This document shows, one piece after another, positions 9,665 to 18,537 of a stretch of 64,000 nucleotides of DNA. This DNA comes from Pueribacillus sp041725775 (GTDB lineage: Bacteria; Bacillota; Bacilli; Bacillales; UBA6769), in assembly GCF_041725775.1 (NCBI RefSeq), contig NZ_JBEUEL010000004.1, forward strand, positions 1 through 64,000, read 5' to 3'. The translations under genes were made by a program, and so were the position numbers. Position 1 is the first letter of the stretch, and each line of letters opens with the position of its first letter. Under the pieces are notes generated by a model. The model was given only the letters and a program-made list of their open reading frames with translations. It made no database searches and was not told the DNA's origin.

Positions 9665-9800
9665 GACGCTAGGGCTCACATAATGTGGGTCAAGCAAACA
9701 TTGTTCTATGATGTCATTCGTAGTTTGCTTATATCATTACTTAATGTTATTAGGTTTCTAGCGCCCGCTTGATATGGACAAAGTGGGACTTCAGAGCATT
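9665..9800 (+). repeat. Structured intergenic repeat, copy B (upstream of sppA)
   Basis: About 30 bases from 9673 (GGCTCACATAATGTGGGTC then AAGCAAACATTG) closely match copy A. Here they sit in a nested fold: outer arms CGCTAG (9667-9672) and CTAGCG (9758-9763), and an inner hairpin AAGCAAAC (9692-9699) with GTTTGCTT (9723-9730). No gene is supported in 9628-9891. Confidence 0.6.
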
Positions 9801-9891
9801 ATCACATTGATGTCTTTTAATGAAGAGTATAAATTTCTAAAAGAATGATGACATCACAGTATTAGTTATTAGAAAAGACAAGGGGGTTCTT

Positions 9892-10896
9892 ATGAACGCA
9901 AAAAGATGGGCTGCTCTAGGAATTGCAGCGGGAATTTTTATCGTTTCATTTATGGTAAAATTTGCATTTTCGTTAGCGTTTGGTGAGTTTGCTTCCTTCC
10001 AACAAAGTTTATTTGCGATGGATGAGTATGAAGTTACAGAGCGAACGATTGAACCAGGCACTAGCTTTGATCGCGTAGCGATTATTGAAGTCAATGGTGT
10101 TATTCAAGATTTAGGTGCCTCTCCTTTGCTCGCACAAGCGGGTTACCACCATCGATTAACGTTAAATATGCTAGAACAAGCTGCAGAAGACGATTCAGTA
10201 AAAGGAATTATTTTGCGTGTAAACTCGCCTGGCGGTGGTGTCGTTGAAAGTGCAGAAATATATAAAAAGGTTCAAGCGTTGATCACTACAGAGAAACCTG
10301 TCTATGTTTCAATGGGTAGCATGGCTGCTTCTGGGGGCTATTACATATCAGCGCCGGCGACAAAAATATTTGCGAATCCGACGACGATGACTGGTTCACT
10401 TGGTGTCATTATGGAAACGATCAACTATAGTGATTTAGCTGAAAATATCGGCATTGATTTTGAAACGATAAAAAGCGGACCGTATAAAGATATTGGTTCA
10501 GGATCTCGAAACATGACGAAGAAAGAACGCGAGATTCTTCAATCTATGGTTGACAATGCATACAATGATTTCGTTAAAATCATTGCAGAAGGTCGTAATA
10601 TGTCGAAAGAACAAGTGAAAAAAGTAGCAGACGGAAGAATATATGATGGATATCAAGCAAAAGATGTCGGTTTAATTGATGAACTCGGTGATATTGATGA
10701 TACGATCGCAGCAATTAAAGAAGAGATCGGTAATGAAAATCTCGGTGTAATTCAATATGAATCTGCTTTCGGCTTCGGTTCTTTTTTTCAAATGACGGCG
10801 CAAAAAATGTTCAGTTCGGAGTTTGATTTACTCGGAATTCGACAACTGATTTCAACATCAAATTCTCCACGTTTGATGTACTTATATGCAGAGTAG
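9892..10896 (+). CDS. sppA: Signal peptide peptidase SppA
   Basis: A 334-residue membrane-anchored serine protease that degrades leftover signal peptides. One N-terminal transmembrane helix (about residues 9-30) is followed by the S49 protease domain. The Ser-Lys dyad falls exactly where it is in the B. subtilis enzyme: Ser147 in GSMAASGGYY and Lys199 in SGPYKDIG. The start follows an AAGGGGG ribosome site. It is followed 11 bases later by yteJ, a likely two-gene unit as in B. subtilis. Confidence 0.96.
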   Translation: MNAKRWAALGIAAGIFIVSFMVKFAFSLAFGEFASFQQSLFAMDEYEVTERTIEPGTSFDRVAIIEVNGVIQDLGASPLLAQAGYHHRLTLNMLEQAAEDDSVKGIILRVNSPGGGVVESAEIYKKVQALITTEKPVYVSMGSMAASGGYYISAPATKIFANPTTMTGSLGVIMETINYSDLAENIGIDFETIKSGPYKDIGSGSRNMTKKEREILQSMVDNAYNDFVKIIAEGRNMSKEQVKKVADGRIYDGYQAKDVGLIDELGDIDDTIAAIKEEIGNENLGVIQYESAFGFGSFFQMTAQKMFSSEFDLLGIRQLISTSNSPRLMYLYAE

Positions 10897-10907
10897 AGGT
10901 GAAAAAA

Positions 10908-11378
10908 ATGGACCTAACCTCTCCAACAAATATGATTGATGAATTGGAAAGACAAAATGAGAGCGATTCTGTATACGCAGGCTTTTGGGTACGCTTTTGG
11001 GCATACTTACTCGATTTACTCATCATTGCGAGCTTGAACAGAATTATCGTATATCCGATTGTGAAGGTTTTTGATTTGCCGGAGTCGAGTTTCTTTTCAG
11101 TGCAAGCGATCGCAACGAGTCTCATCTTTTTTACTTATTTTGCATTGATGACGAAGTTTTTTAATCAAACATTAGGAAAAATGGTACTTGGGATTAAAGT
11201 GACTTCATTTCATGGTATGAATCTTTCATGGGGAACGGTCATTTTCCGAGAAGTCATAGGGCGTTTTATAAGTAAATCGCTTTTCGGGCTCGTTTACGTA
11301 TGGGTTGCTTTTTCGCCAACGAAGCAAGGTGTACATGATTTTTTTGCGGATACGTGGGTCATTCATACGAAAAAGTAA
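10908..11378 (+). CDS. yteJ: RDD-family membrane protein YteJ
   Basis: A 156-residue integral membrane protein with an RDD domain: a short hydrophilic N-terminus, then three to four hydrophobic segments starting at GFWVRFWAYLLDLL. The ATG at 10908 is preferred because AGAGGTGA lies five bases upstream; the GTG nine bases earlier overlaps that site. In B. subtilis yteJ is co-transcribed with sppA and its product inhibits SppA. The ytfI and ytfJ genes often found next are missing here, and tpx follows. Confidence 0.88.
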   Translation: MDLTSPTNMIDELERQNESDSVYAGFWVRFWAYLLDLLIIASLNRIIVYPIVKVFDLPESSFFSVQAIATSLIFFTYFALMTKFFNQTLGKMVLGIKVTSFHGMNLSWGTVIFREVIGRFISKSLFGLVYVWVAFSPTKQGVHDFFADTWVIHTKK

Positions 11379-11472
11379 TTCTAAGTTGAAACTTTCACAT
11401 GCAACAAGGTAAGATGAATGTACATCTTATGTACAGACCTCTAAGAGATAATTAATCATTGGAGGGATGATC

Positions 11473-11970
11473 ATGGCGAACGTTACGTTTGCAGGGAATT
11501 CGGTAACTTTAATCGGATCTGAAGTAAAAGTTGGCGACAAAGCACCGAATTTTACAGTTTTGGATAACGGTTTACAAAATAAGACGTTGGAAGATTTTAC
11601 AGGTGTTCGCTTGATTAGCGTTGTGCCTTCATTAGATACAGGCGTATGTGAGGCGCAGACACGTAAATTTAATGAAGAGGTCGGAACACTATCGAATGTA
11701 ACAGTGCTGACCGTGAGTGTAGACTTACCGTTTGCTCAAAAACGTTGGTGTGGTAGTGCTGGTCTTGATGATGTCGTAACATTGTCAGACCATCGCGATC
11801 TTTCATTCGGAAAAGCATTCGGTGTTGCAATTGAAGAGATGCGCTTACTGGCGCGGGCTGTTTTTGTTGTCGATTCAAATGGAATCGTTACATATGCCGA
11901 ATACGTCAATGAGGTGACGAATCATCCGAATTATGACGCGGCGATTGAAGCTGCAAGGAAAGCAGATTAA
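11473..11970 (+). CDS. tpx: Thiol peroxidase Tpx
   Basis: A 165-residue atypical 2-Cys peroxiredoxin that reduces peroxides in the cytoplasm with thioredoxin as donor. The peroxidatic cysteine is in DTGVCEAQT (about residue 60) and the resolving one in RWCGSAG (about 94). The ATG at 11473 is chosen over 11467, because the GGAGGG ribosome site directly abuts 11467. It is followed by its own terminator. Confidence 0.95.
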   Translation: MANVTFAGNSVTLIGSEVKVGDKAPNFTVLDNGLQNKTLEDFTGVRLISVVPSLDTGVCEAQTRKFNEEVGTLSNVTVLTVSVDLPFAQKRWCGSAGLDDVVTLSDHRDLSFGKAFGVAIEEMRLLARAVFVVDSNGIVTYAEYVNEVTNHPNYDAAIEAARKAD

Positions 11971-11999
11971 ATGTTAAGATAATATAAATATAGAGTTTT

Positions 12000-12032
12000 A
12001 GCTTCGATGAAAAAAGGCATCGAAGCTTTTTT
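12000..12032 (+). terminator. Terminator of tpx
   Basis: AGCTTCGATG and CATCGAAGCT form a perfect ten-base stem with an eight-base loop and a T-run. Confidence 0.9.
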
Positions 12033-12138
12033 AGCAGGTAGGAAAATATAAAGATTTTAACCTACTTGCATAAGTGTAATTATGTTTTTGACGTCGTCAA
12101 TTTACGAGGTTACTTTACGAGTTTGGAGGCAGTCGCTC

Positions 12139-13122
12139 ATGTCATCAGTTGAAACATTATTTACAGTCATCGATGAAAGTACGCAGCTTTTACAAAACGA
12201 ATTTTCTATTCCATATTTAGAAGCGATTATTCATACAGGAGAACATTTATTTTATCAACACATTGATGAGTCGATAAGTGAAACGAGTGAGAAACGGTTG
12301 CAAGAACTGTACAAGTATGTAAATATTGAACAGTATTCGAACGAAGAAATACGGAAAACAATGCAACTGGCAATTTTAAAAGGGATGAAAGAAGCAGTTC
12401 AGCCTCATCATGAAATGACACCTGATGCGGTATCTTTGTTTATTGCGTATATAGTTACGAAATGGACGAAAGGGAAGCAGTCGCTACGAATTTTTGATCC
12501 TGTCGTTGGTACTGGAAATTTATTGACTACAATTTTAAACGGTTTACCGAAAAACATTGAAACGAGTGCTTACGGTGTCGAAGCTGATGAGACGTTATTA
12601 AAACTAGCGTATGTGAATGCAAATTTACAACAACATCAGATTGAACTTTTTCACGGCGATGCACTGCAGCCGTTATTTGTTGATCCGGTAGATGTTGTAG
12701 TCGCTGACTTGCCAGTCGGATACTATCCGAATGATGAAGTAGCGAAGGATTATGAATTACGTGCCAAGTCAGGACATTCGTACATCCATCATTTACTAAT
12801 CGAACAAAGCGTTCGCCACGCAAAAGAAAATGCAATTCTAATGTTTTTAATTCCAAATGGGCTGTTTGAGCATGATGCCGAACAACTACAATTATTTTTA
12901 CAGGAACATACACATATTCAAGGGTTACTTCAATTGCCCACTACAATGTTTAAAAAAGAAGAAAATGCAAAAAGTATCTTTATCCTACAAAAGAAGGGGA
13001 AAGAGGCCCGTGCACCGAAAGAAGTTCTGATTGCTGCATTACCGTCGTTTACAAATGAACAAGCGTTATCACAAACGATCTTAAAAATGGATCGTTGGTT
13101 TCAAGAAAATATAACGACATAG
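12139..13122 (+). CDS. ytxK: Class I SAM-dependent methyltransferase YtxK
   Basis: A 327-residue protein resembling N6-adenine DNA methyltransferases. It has the SAM-binding motif FDPVVGTGNLL (about residues 116-126) and a catalytic DLPVGYYP motif (about 190-197) in place of NPPY. An N-terminal helical region precedes the domain. There is no restriction or specificity subunit nearby, and B. subtilis YtxK occupies the same place after tpx, so it is a housekeeping protein of unclear substrate and not part of a restriction system. ackA, which usually follows, is replaced by an EcsC-family gene. Confidence 0.85.
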   Translation: MSSVETLFTVIDESTQLLQNEFSIPYLEAIIHTGEHLFYQHIDESISETSEKRLQELYKYVNIEQYSNEEIRKTMQLAILKGMKEAVQPHHEMTPDAVSLFIAYIVTKWTKGKQSLRIFDPVVGTGNLLTTILNGLPKNIETSAYGVEADETLLKLAYVNANLQQHQIELFHGDALQPLFVDPVDVVVADLPVGYYPNDEVAKDYELRAKSGHSYIHHLLIEQSVRHAKENAILMFLIPNGLFEHDAEQLQLFLQEHTHIQGLLQLPTTMFKKEENAKSIFILQKKGKEARAPKEVLIAALPSFTNEQALSQTILKMDRWFQENITT

Positions 13123-13144
13123 CTTTTTTGGTGGGGTGTGTGAA

Positions 13145-13951
13145 ATGAGCTTAACAGAACGAGAACGCAAAATTTACGCGGACATTATTCGTTGGGAAGA
13201 AAATGTTTTAAAAGCAAAAGCAAGGACGATTAAGCCAGAAGAGCAATTAGAAAGTCGCTTCTTTGAATCAATCGATACTATGTTATTTTTTATCCAAGCA
13301 CTTGCGCAATCTCCGAAATGGCAACAGAAAGCGATCGAAAAAATAAGTAACGAAGCTCGTATGTTTGATCAATCGGTTCAAACATTGCATGATATCGCTC
13401 AATTACCCATTGAACAAATCATGGCCTTAGCTGAACAACAGGCAAAGAAAGAATTGCCTCGCTCATTAGTGCATGGCAGCTTAACAGGTACTGGCGGATT
13501 ATTGCTATTAAGCCTCGATTTTCCCCTAATGATCATCCAACAAATGCGAACCATTCAGTTCATCGCGCTCAGTCACGGCTATACGATTAGCCATCCGACA
13601 GAAACGCTTATTTCATTAAAAGTGTTGCATGCCGCATTGACACCAACCTATCATCGTTATTTTGTTTGGAAAGCAACGGAACGTGAAATTGAAAAGCTCT
13701 CACACCCTTACTTGTATGAAACCGATGATTCAATCGTTGATCGCAACTGGCTTGAAAGTCAATGGAGACATGTCTTAAAAGTAATTGTCATCCGCATGTT
13801 ACGAAAGAAAACAACTACAGGACTTCCGCTCATTCGCATGGTACTCGGTGCAACGGTCAATTATACTTCATTAAAAAATGTGGCCATAATCGCACAAAAG
13901 TTTTATACGAAACGATTGCTGCAGGAACGTTTACAGAATAGAAAGGAATGA
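13145..13951 (+). CDS. EcsC-family protein
   Basis: A 268-residue protein of the EcsC family (named after the third gene of the Bacillus ecs ABC-transporter locus; biochemical role unknown). A helical N-terminus (about residues 1-100) leads to a hydrophobic, glycine-rich segment SLTGTGGLLLLSLDFPLM (about 115-132), typical of the family, then a helical C-terminus. The start at 13145 follows GGTGGGGTG. It sits 22 bases after ytxK and eight bases before the next small gene, so all three may be co-transcribed. Confidence 0.8.
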   Translation: MSLTERERKIYADIIRWEENVLKAKARTIKPEEQLESRFFESIDTMLFFIQALAQSPKWQQKAIEKISNEARMFDQSVQTLHDIAQLPIEQIMALAEQQAKKELPRSLVHGSLTGTGGLLLLSLDFPLMIIQQMRTIQFIALSHGYTISHPTETLISLKVLHAALTPTYHRYFVWKATEREIEKLSHPYLYETDDSIVDRNWLESQWRHVLKVIVIRMLRKKTTTGLPLIRMVLGATVNYTSLKNVAIIAQKFYTKRLLQERLQNRKE

Positions 13952-13958
13952 ACAACTC

Positions 13959-14267
13959 ATGACGTATGAGTTTGTTTACGACGAACGACTCGGCATTTGC
14001 TTGCCGCACTTGAAATATGAATGGGAAATGTATTCACGTGAAACACAAGCGCGTATTTTATTCGAGTGGGAAACGATTCGCGGAACGATTCCAGATCGGA
14101 TAAACGAACTTGAAGCCTTGATTAATGAAAAGCAAGAAAAGCTCGGGCATGAAGAAGATTTTACAGTTTCTTGTCATTTAAATCGAGAAATTAGCGAACT
14201 GGCATCGGTCATCAATGACTTGTGGATTTGGTTTCGGACTCGGCAAACGATCGAAATGAACGAATGA
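13959..14267 (+). CDS. Conserved small protein of unknown function
   Basis: A 102-residue, soluble-looking, acidic protein that I do not recognise. It is rich in Glu, Arg and Trp, with no signal peptide, membrane segment or cysteine pair, and its second half is predicted helical. The ATG is eight bases after the EcsC stop with AAAGGA upstream, which supports co-expression with that gene. Coding is credible from the tight spacing and codon use like its neighbours. Confidence 0.6.
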   Translation: MTYEFVYDERLGICLPHLKYEWEMYSRETQARILFEWETIRGTIPDRINELEALINEKQEKLGHEEDFTVSCHLNREISELASVINDLWIWFRTRQTIEMNE

Positions 14268-14275
14268 ATGAACTT

Positions 14276-14819
14276 CGTAAAGAGAGCGCTTCATTGTTGT
14301 GCTATTTAAACGTGCTGTTTTTTGTAAGAAAAACAAAAGAAGCACACGATTTTTTTGAACATGTGCCTCTAGATTGTTTTAGTTTATTCGGTGGTTTTTC
14401 TGCGCTTGTGGTCGTTTTTGGTAGTTTTCCACCTAGAGCAGATTTGCCTTTGCTTTGTCATCAGTATCACTGCTTGTTGATGTTTTTGAAATCAAAAGAA
14501 AGGAGGATATCATTTCTAGTTGTATCTATTGAAAAAGTTACTATAACTGTGGACACTGTTAATTGGAACTCTTCCCCCGGTGCAACCACATCAGGCACGT
14601 TTGTTTTAAAGGTCTAGGCTGTAAAAAATAGATCAGCACCTGGCACTTGGGTTCGCAATTGAGGTCAAAAGTTTTTTCCAACTCATGAATTCCACCAGCA
14701 GCACTTGCTGAGTTTGTGCTAAATGCATAAATTAAGACCAGCGACAAAGTGAACATTGCAATTATTGCCTTTTTTATAAGATTACTAATTCTATTATTCC
14801 TCTTTTTTGTTGTCTGCAT
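14276..14819 (-). pseudogene. Decayed gene for a secreted protein
   Basis: On the minus strand a Sec-type signal peptide starts at 14819 (basic N-terminus, hydrophobic core near residues 17-33, then a small-residue cut site ending SASA). After about residue 55 the sequence continues only by switching frame. The shifted frame reads QVPGADLFFTA, an in-frame stop, then TNVPDVVAPGEEFQLTVS, which looks like a beta-sandwich extracellular domain, and further broken segments reach a stop near 14276. At least one frameshift and two stops are needed, so I call it a pseudogene. The protein family was not recognised. A weak stem plus T-run (about 14326-14372) may be its old terminator. Confidence 0.45.
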
Positions 14820-15044
14820 ATGATGAATAGACCTTACTTATCAAGATAAAGATTTGTCTCTTTTTTAACTTTTCCAAAAAAATGTCGGGAAATCAAATAA
14901 CATTTGTAGGTGTTTTGAAGTGTTTAACGATATGTCATTACAAACAAAACACTAAAAACGTATGCATGAGTATACCTACCTTCATGAATTTTTTCCAATG
15001 AGGAGAACACTGATAAGAACTCTCTGAGTATTGAAACTCAAAAA

Positions 15045-15091
15045 TGGAGGCACACGCTCTTTTTAAACGTGTGTGCCTCCTGTTTATTTTT
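15045..15091. terminator. Strong hairpin terminator without a clear upstream gene
   Basis: GGAGGCACACG and CGTGTGTGCCTCC form a stem of about eleven pairs with T-rich sequence on both outer sides. From 14820 to 15045 I see no coding region on the plus strand, so the transcript it ends, if any, is unknown. Confidence 0.65.
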
Positions 15092-15124
15092 GGTCTATTC
15101 CAATACTTTTCTGCGTTTTAAGGA

Positions 15125-15165
15125 AAAGCCAGCAATCTAATCACATTAACATTGCTGGCTTTTTC
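15125..15165 (-). terminator. Terminator of the universal stress protein gene
   Basis: GCCAGCAAT and ATTGCTGGC form a perfect nine-base stem just after the uspA-like stop. T-rich tails on both strands make it usable in both directions. Confidence 0.8.
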
Positions 15166-15168
15166 AAT

Positions 15169-15627
15169 TTATTCTGTTTCGGTTTGTTCTCTTACAATTA
15201 ATACATCACATGAGGCACGGCGAACGATATTTTCCGAAACGCTTCCGATTAAAAAGCGTTCGATTGCATTGAGTCCAGTCGCACCGACGACGATTAAGTC
15301 AATGTTGTGATCCTCTGCAATTTTACCTGGGATGTCTCGTTTTGGGCTTCCCGATTCCAGTACTTTCTTTACGTTTTCAAGGCCGGCTGCTTTTGCTTTT
15401 TCGATGTACTCGTCGACTAACTTTTCTCCGTAGTTTTGAGCGTCTGTGATGGAGACATTGTACGGAGCATATTGATCGATTGTCGTTAAACTTTGCGTGT
15501 CAACGACATGGGCAATATGTAGCGTTGCTCCTTCGGCTTTTGCAACTTTTACGGCTCGTTCAAAAGCAGCGCTTGCCTGATCGGATCCATCTAGTCCGAT
15601 CAACACGTTTTTGTACACTTTCATCAT
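15169..15627 (-). CDS. Universal stress protein (UspA family)
   Basis: A 152-residue single-domain Usp protein. The N-terminal strand NVLIGLDGS and the C-terminal ATP-binding signature VVGATGLNAIERFLIGSVS are complete, so it belongs to the ATP-binding class. These small cytoplasmic dimers are linked to stress survival, with no fixed reaction. Three closely placed starts exist (ATG ATG AAA GTG) after GAGGAAGG; the GTG giving MYKNVLIG is as plausible as the first ATG. It is monocistronic. Confidence 0.9.
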   Translation of the reverse strand: MMKVYKNVLIGLDGSDQASAAFERAVKVAKAEGATLHIAHVVDTQSLTTIDQYAPYNVSITDAQNYGEKLVDEYIEKAKAAGLENVKKVLESGSPKRDIPGKIAEDHNIDLIVVGATGLNAIERFLIGSVSENIVRRASCDVLIVREQTETE

Positions 15628-15804
15628 CCTTCCTCAATTTTTACTAAGACTTGATTATCTTTACTATATCCTTTTTCCCTTGCATTTGTAAGCAATAAAC
15701 AAGAAATAGTAACAAAATGTCGAAATTCTTATTTCTTATAATCATGCTTAAAAAAATTGAAGTCGTGATTGGCTTTCATGTAAGATAAAAGAAGGAGGGT
15801 TACA

Positions 15805-16566
15805 ATGAGGCATGCATTCGTTACCGCTGGATCAAAAGGTTTGGGGAAGAAAGTGTGTGAACACCTGTTGCAAGATGGTTTTCGCGTTTCGGTAAATTAT
15901 CGAACTGATGCAGAAGCCGTTGAGCAACTCAAACGTGAATGGGCCCCATATCGCGATCGATTGTTATTTGTTCAAGGGGATATTACGAAAAAAGCACATA
16001 TCGTTCGGATGGTAGATGAAGCTGTTCAGGCGTTTGGAACGATTGATACGTTGATTAACAACGCAGGTCCGTATATTTTTGAACGTAAGAAGCTCGTTGA
16101 TTATACAGACGACGAATGGTACAACATGGTCGAAGGAAATTTAAGCGCGGTTTTTCATCTCGTGAAGTTAATGATTCCGGACATGCGAGAGCGAAAATTT
16201 GGTCGAATTATTACGTACGGATTTCAAGGGGCGAACAGTGCTCCGGGATGGATGAATCGTTCAGGCTTTAGTGCGGCGAAGGTTGGACTCGTTTCATTAA
16301 CTAAAACGCTCGCTTATGAAGAAGCCGAGAATGGCATTACCGTTAATATGATCAATCCTGGGAATATCGTTGGTGATATGAAGGAAGCGGCGATTTCTGA
16401 CGCTCGCAAAACGATTGATCATGAAACACCGATTGGCCGTTCTGGTACAGGGGAAGATATTGCACGAATCGTCTCATTTTTATGTCAAGAAAATTCTGAT
16501 ATGATCACGGGCGCTGTTATCGATGTGACAGGTGGCGTCGAAGTCGTTCATCGTTACCGAACGTGA
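15805..16566 (+). CDS. ytkK: Short-chain dehydrogenase-like protein (YtkK-like)
   Basis: A 253-residue Rossmann-fold SDR protein. The cofactor motif is slightly degenerate (TAGSKGLG instead of TGxxxGxG), while NNAG (residues 85-88) is intact. The catalytic Tyr of YxxxK is Phe155 in SGFSAAK; Lys159 remains. A normal keto-reductase mechanism needs that Tyr, so the protein may bind NAD(P) without acting as a standard oxidoreductase. B. subtilis has a YtkK SDR next to ytkL, which fits the position, but the name is from context. The start follows GAAGGAGGG. Confidence 0.75.
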   Translation: MRHAFVTAGSKGLGKKVCEHLLQDGFRVSVNYRTDAEAVEQLKREWAPYRDRLLFVQGDITKKAHIVRMVDEAVQAFGTIDTLINNAGPYIFERKKLVDYTDDEWYNMVEGNLSAVFHLVKLMIPDMRERKFGRIITYGFQGANSAPGWMNRSGFSAAKVGLVSLTKTLAYEEAENGITVNMINPGNIVGDMKEAAISDARKTIDHETPIGRSGTGEDIARIVSFLCQENSDMITGAVIDVTGGVEVVHRYRT

Positions 16567-16610
16567 ATAAAGGAGAGGAAAGCCGCTCATCTTAATAACG
16601 AGGTGAGTAT

Positions 16611-16982
16611 ATGAAAACGGGATGGATTGCTAGTTTACTCTTTTTGCTTTTTGCAGTTCCAATTGCGACGAACAATCAGTTTCTTTCGTCTACGTTTACG
16701 TTAAAAATTGCTGTTGTTAGTAAAAACGATACTTCTGAACAGTTTGAATTTCATAGACCGAATCAATATACATATGTGAAAAATAATCGAAAATATCACG
16801 GTGCACAAGCGGAAAAAGCGATGAACGCTCTTCTGAAAGAAATGAATTTGTCGGAGGGAGCTACGATTGATTCACTTGTCGACCAATTGCAAAATAAGTC
16901 ATTCAAACATCTTACCCATTTAGAAATTCGCTGGCTTACAGACACTAATGAATTATATACATGGGTGTGGAATTCTGATTAG
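16611..16982 (+). CDS. Small exported or membrane-anchored protein, unknown
   Basis: A 123-residue protein with one N-terminal hydrophobic stretch (about residues 5-20) and an otherwise soluble domain facing outward. There is no lipobox and no cysteine. It is not recognised. GAGGTGA four bases before ATG and the 44-base gap after the SDR gene support a real gene, perhaps co-transcribed with it. Confidence 0.55.
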   Translation: MKTGWIASLLFLLFAVPIATNNQFLSSTFTLKIAVVSKNDTSEQFEFHRPNQYTYVKNNRKYHGAQAEKAMNALLKEMNLSEGATIDSLVDQLQNKSFKHLTHLEIRWLTDTNELYTWVWNSD

Positions 16983-17009
16983 AAACGTGTGCAAATCATT
17001 ATTTTTAAA

Positions 17010-17046
17010 AAAGGACAGCCGGATTCCAATGGCTGTCTTCATTTGT
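17010..17046 (+). terminator. Probable terminator after the small exported protein gene
   Basis: GACAGCC (17014-17020) and GGCTGTC (17031-17037) form a seven-base stem with a modest T-rich tail. The rest of the gap to ald (17041-17340) shows one more hairpin with a T-run (about 17256-17294) and no supported gene. Confidence 0.6.
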
Positions 17047-17347
17047 TCAATCGTTTAATAAATCTAATTCAACATTTGTTTCAGTATTATTCCTTAAATA
17101 GGGAAATTGAATGCCCAAATCTGATCTTTTTCCGATTTCAAATGGACATCTGCTTAATATCTTTTATTGAAATGAGATACGATGTGACGAGTAGACGAGT
17201 CATGTGTATGACCTAGTTCATTTTGTCTTTCGATAACCTCTAACAAAAATACGTTAAAAAGTTTTTGCTACTTCCTGGCAAAAGCTTTTTTCGATTCGCG
17301 AAGTGTTGTAGAATAAATTTGACTAACAAAAAAATAGGTGGATGATT

Positions 17348-18469
17348 ATGAGAATTGGAATTCCGAAAGAAATTATGAATAATGAAAACCGAGTGGGGAT
17401 TACGCCCGCAGGTGTCTCGATCCTAGTTGAACAAAATCATCATATTATTATTGAAAAAGATGCAGGCTTAAATGCGGGGTTTTCAAATGACGAGTATGAA
17501 CAGGCTGGTGCGGAAGTCGTTGAGACGGCTGCCGAAGCGTGGGACGTTGAAATGGTTCTAAAAGTAAAAGAACCTCAGCCTGAAGAATATCAGTTTTTTC
17601 GTGAAGATTTGATGATTTTTGCGTATTTTCATCTAGCGGCGTTTCCGGAATTAACGAAAGTGTTAATGGATAAAAAAATTATTGCGATTGCTTATGAAAC
17701 GGTGCAAGTGAATGGTACGCTGCCATTGCTTACTCCGATGAGTGAGATTGCTGGACGTATGGCGCCGCAAATTGGTGCACAATTTCTTGAAAAAACGTAC
17801 GGTGGAAAAGGGATTTTGCTCGGTAGTGTGCCTGGTGTGAAACGAGGCAAAATTGCGATTGTCGGAGGAGGAGTTGTTGGGACAAACGCAGCGAAGATTG
17901 CTGTTGGCCTAGGTGCAGATGTGACGATTATCGATTTAAGTGCGGAGCGACTTCGCCAGCTTGATGATATTTTTGGTTCAAACATTAATACGTTAATGTC
18001 AAATCCATACAATATCGCTTCTGCAGTACAAGAGGCGGACCTCGTTATCGGAGCTGTATTAATTCCAGGAGCAAAAGCACCGAAGCTCGTTACAGAAGAG
18101 ATGGTGAAATCAATGCAACCTGGTTCGGTTATTATTGATGTCGCGATTGACCAGGGCGGAATTTTTGAAACAGCCGATCGGATATCGACACATGATAACC
18201 CTACATATACGAAACACGGTGTTACTCATTATGCGGTTGCGAATATGCCTGGTGCTGTGCCTCGAACATCAACGACTTCATTAACGAATGCAACCGTATT
18301 ATACGCTTTGGAAATTGCAAATAAAGGGTATAAACAAGCAAGCTTAGACAATCCGGCTATTTTAAAAGGGTTAAATACACTTGACGGTTCTGTCGTGTTT
18401 AAAGCGGTTGCCGAAGCGCATGGCTTGCCTTATCGGTCTGCAGAAGAGATACTAAAAAATAAAAAATAG
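17348..18469 (+). CDS. ald: Alanine dehydrogenase
   Basis: A 373-residue NAD-dependent enzyme converting L-alanine to pyruvate and ammonia. It is important for alanine use and, in B. subtilis, for sporulation. The substrate-site lysine lies in VLKVKEPQP (about residue 75) and the histidine in FAYFHLAAF (about 95). The NAD fold has IVGGGVVGTNAA (about 171-182). The ATG at 17348 is six bases after AGGTGG; a start six bases earlier would abut it. Alanine-derived pyruvate fits with the malic enzyme and acid-catabolic genes elsewhere. Confidence 0.96.
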   Translation: MRIGIPKEIMNNENRVGITPAGVSILVEQNHHIIIEKDAGLNAGFSNDEYEQAGAEVVETAAEAWDVEMVLKVKEPQPEEYQFFREDLMIFAYFHLAAFPELTKVLMDKKIIAIAYETVQVNGTLPLLTPMSEIAGRMAPQIGAQFLEKTYGGKGILLGSVPGVKRGKIAIVGGGVVGTNAAKIAVGLGADVTIIDLSAERLRQLDDIFGSNINTLMSNPYNIASAVQEADLVIGAVLIPGAKAPKLVTEEMVKSMQPGSVIIDVAIDQGGIFETADRISTHDNPTYTKHGVTHYAVANMPGAVPRTSTTSLTNATVLYALEIANKGYKQASLDNPAILKGLNTLDGSVVFKAVAEAHGLPYRSAEEILKNKK

Positions 18470-18537
18470 AGCAGGGAAAGAAACTTGTTTTGTGTAAGTA
18501 AAAGGTATACCAAATAGAAAGGATGTTGTAAAAAAAA

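Noticed and set aside
12139..13122. YtxK methyltransferase as part of a restriction-modification or defence system
   Set aside because: No restriction, specificity or helicase partner nearby, and it lies in its usual housekeeping position after tpx.
14222..14617. 131-codon plus-strand frame after the small gene at 13959
   Set aside because: It starts inside the upstream gene, has no ribosome site, shows unusual Phe/Cys-rich composition and overlaps the decayed minus-strand gene.
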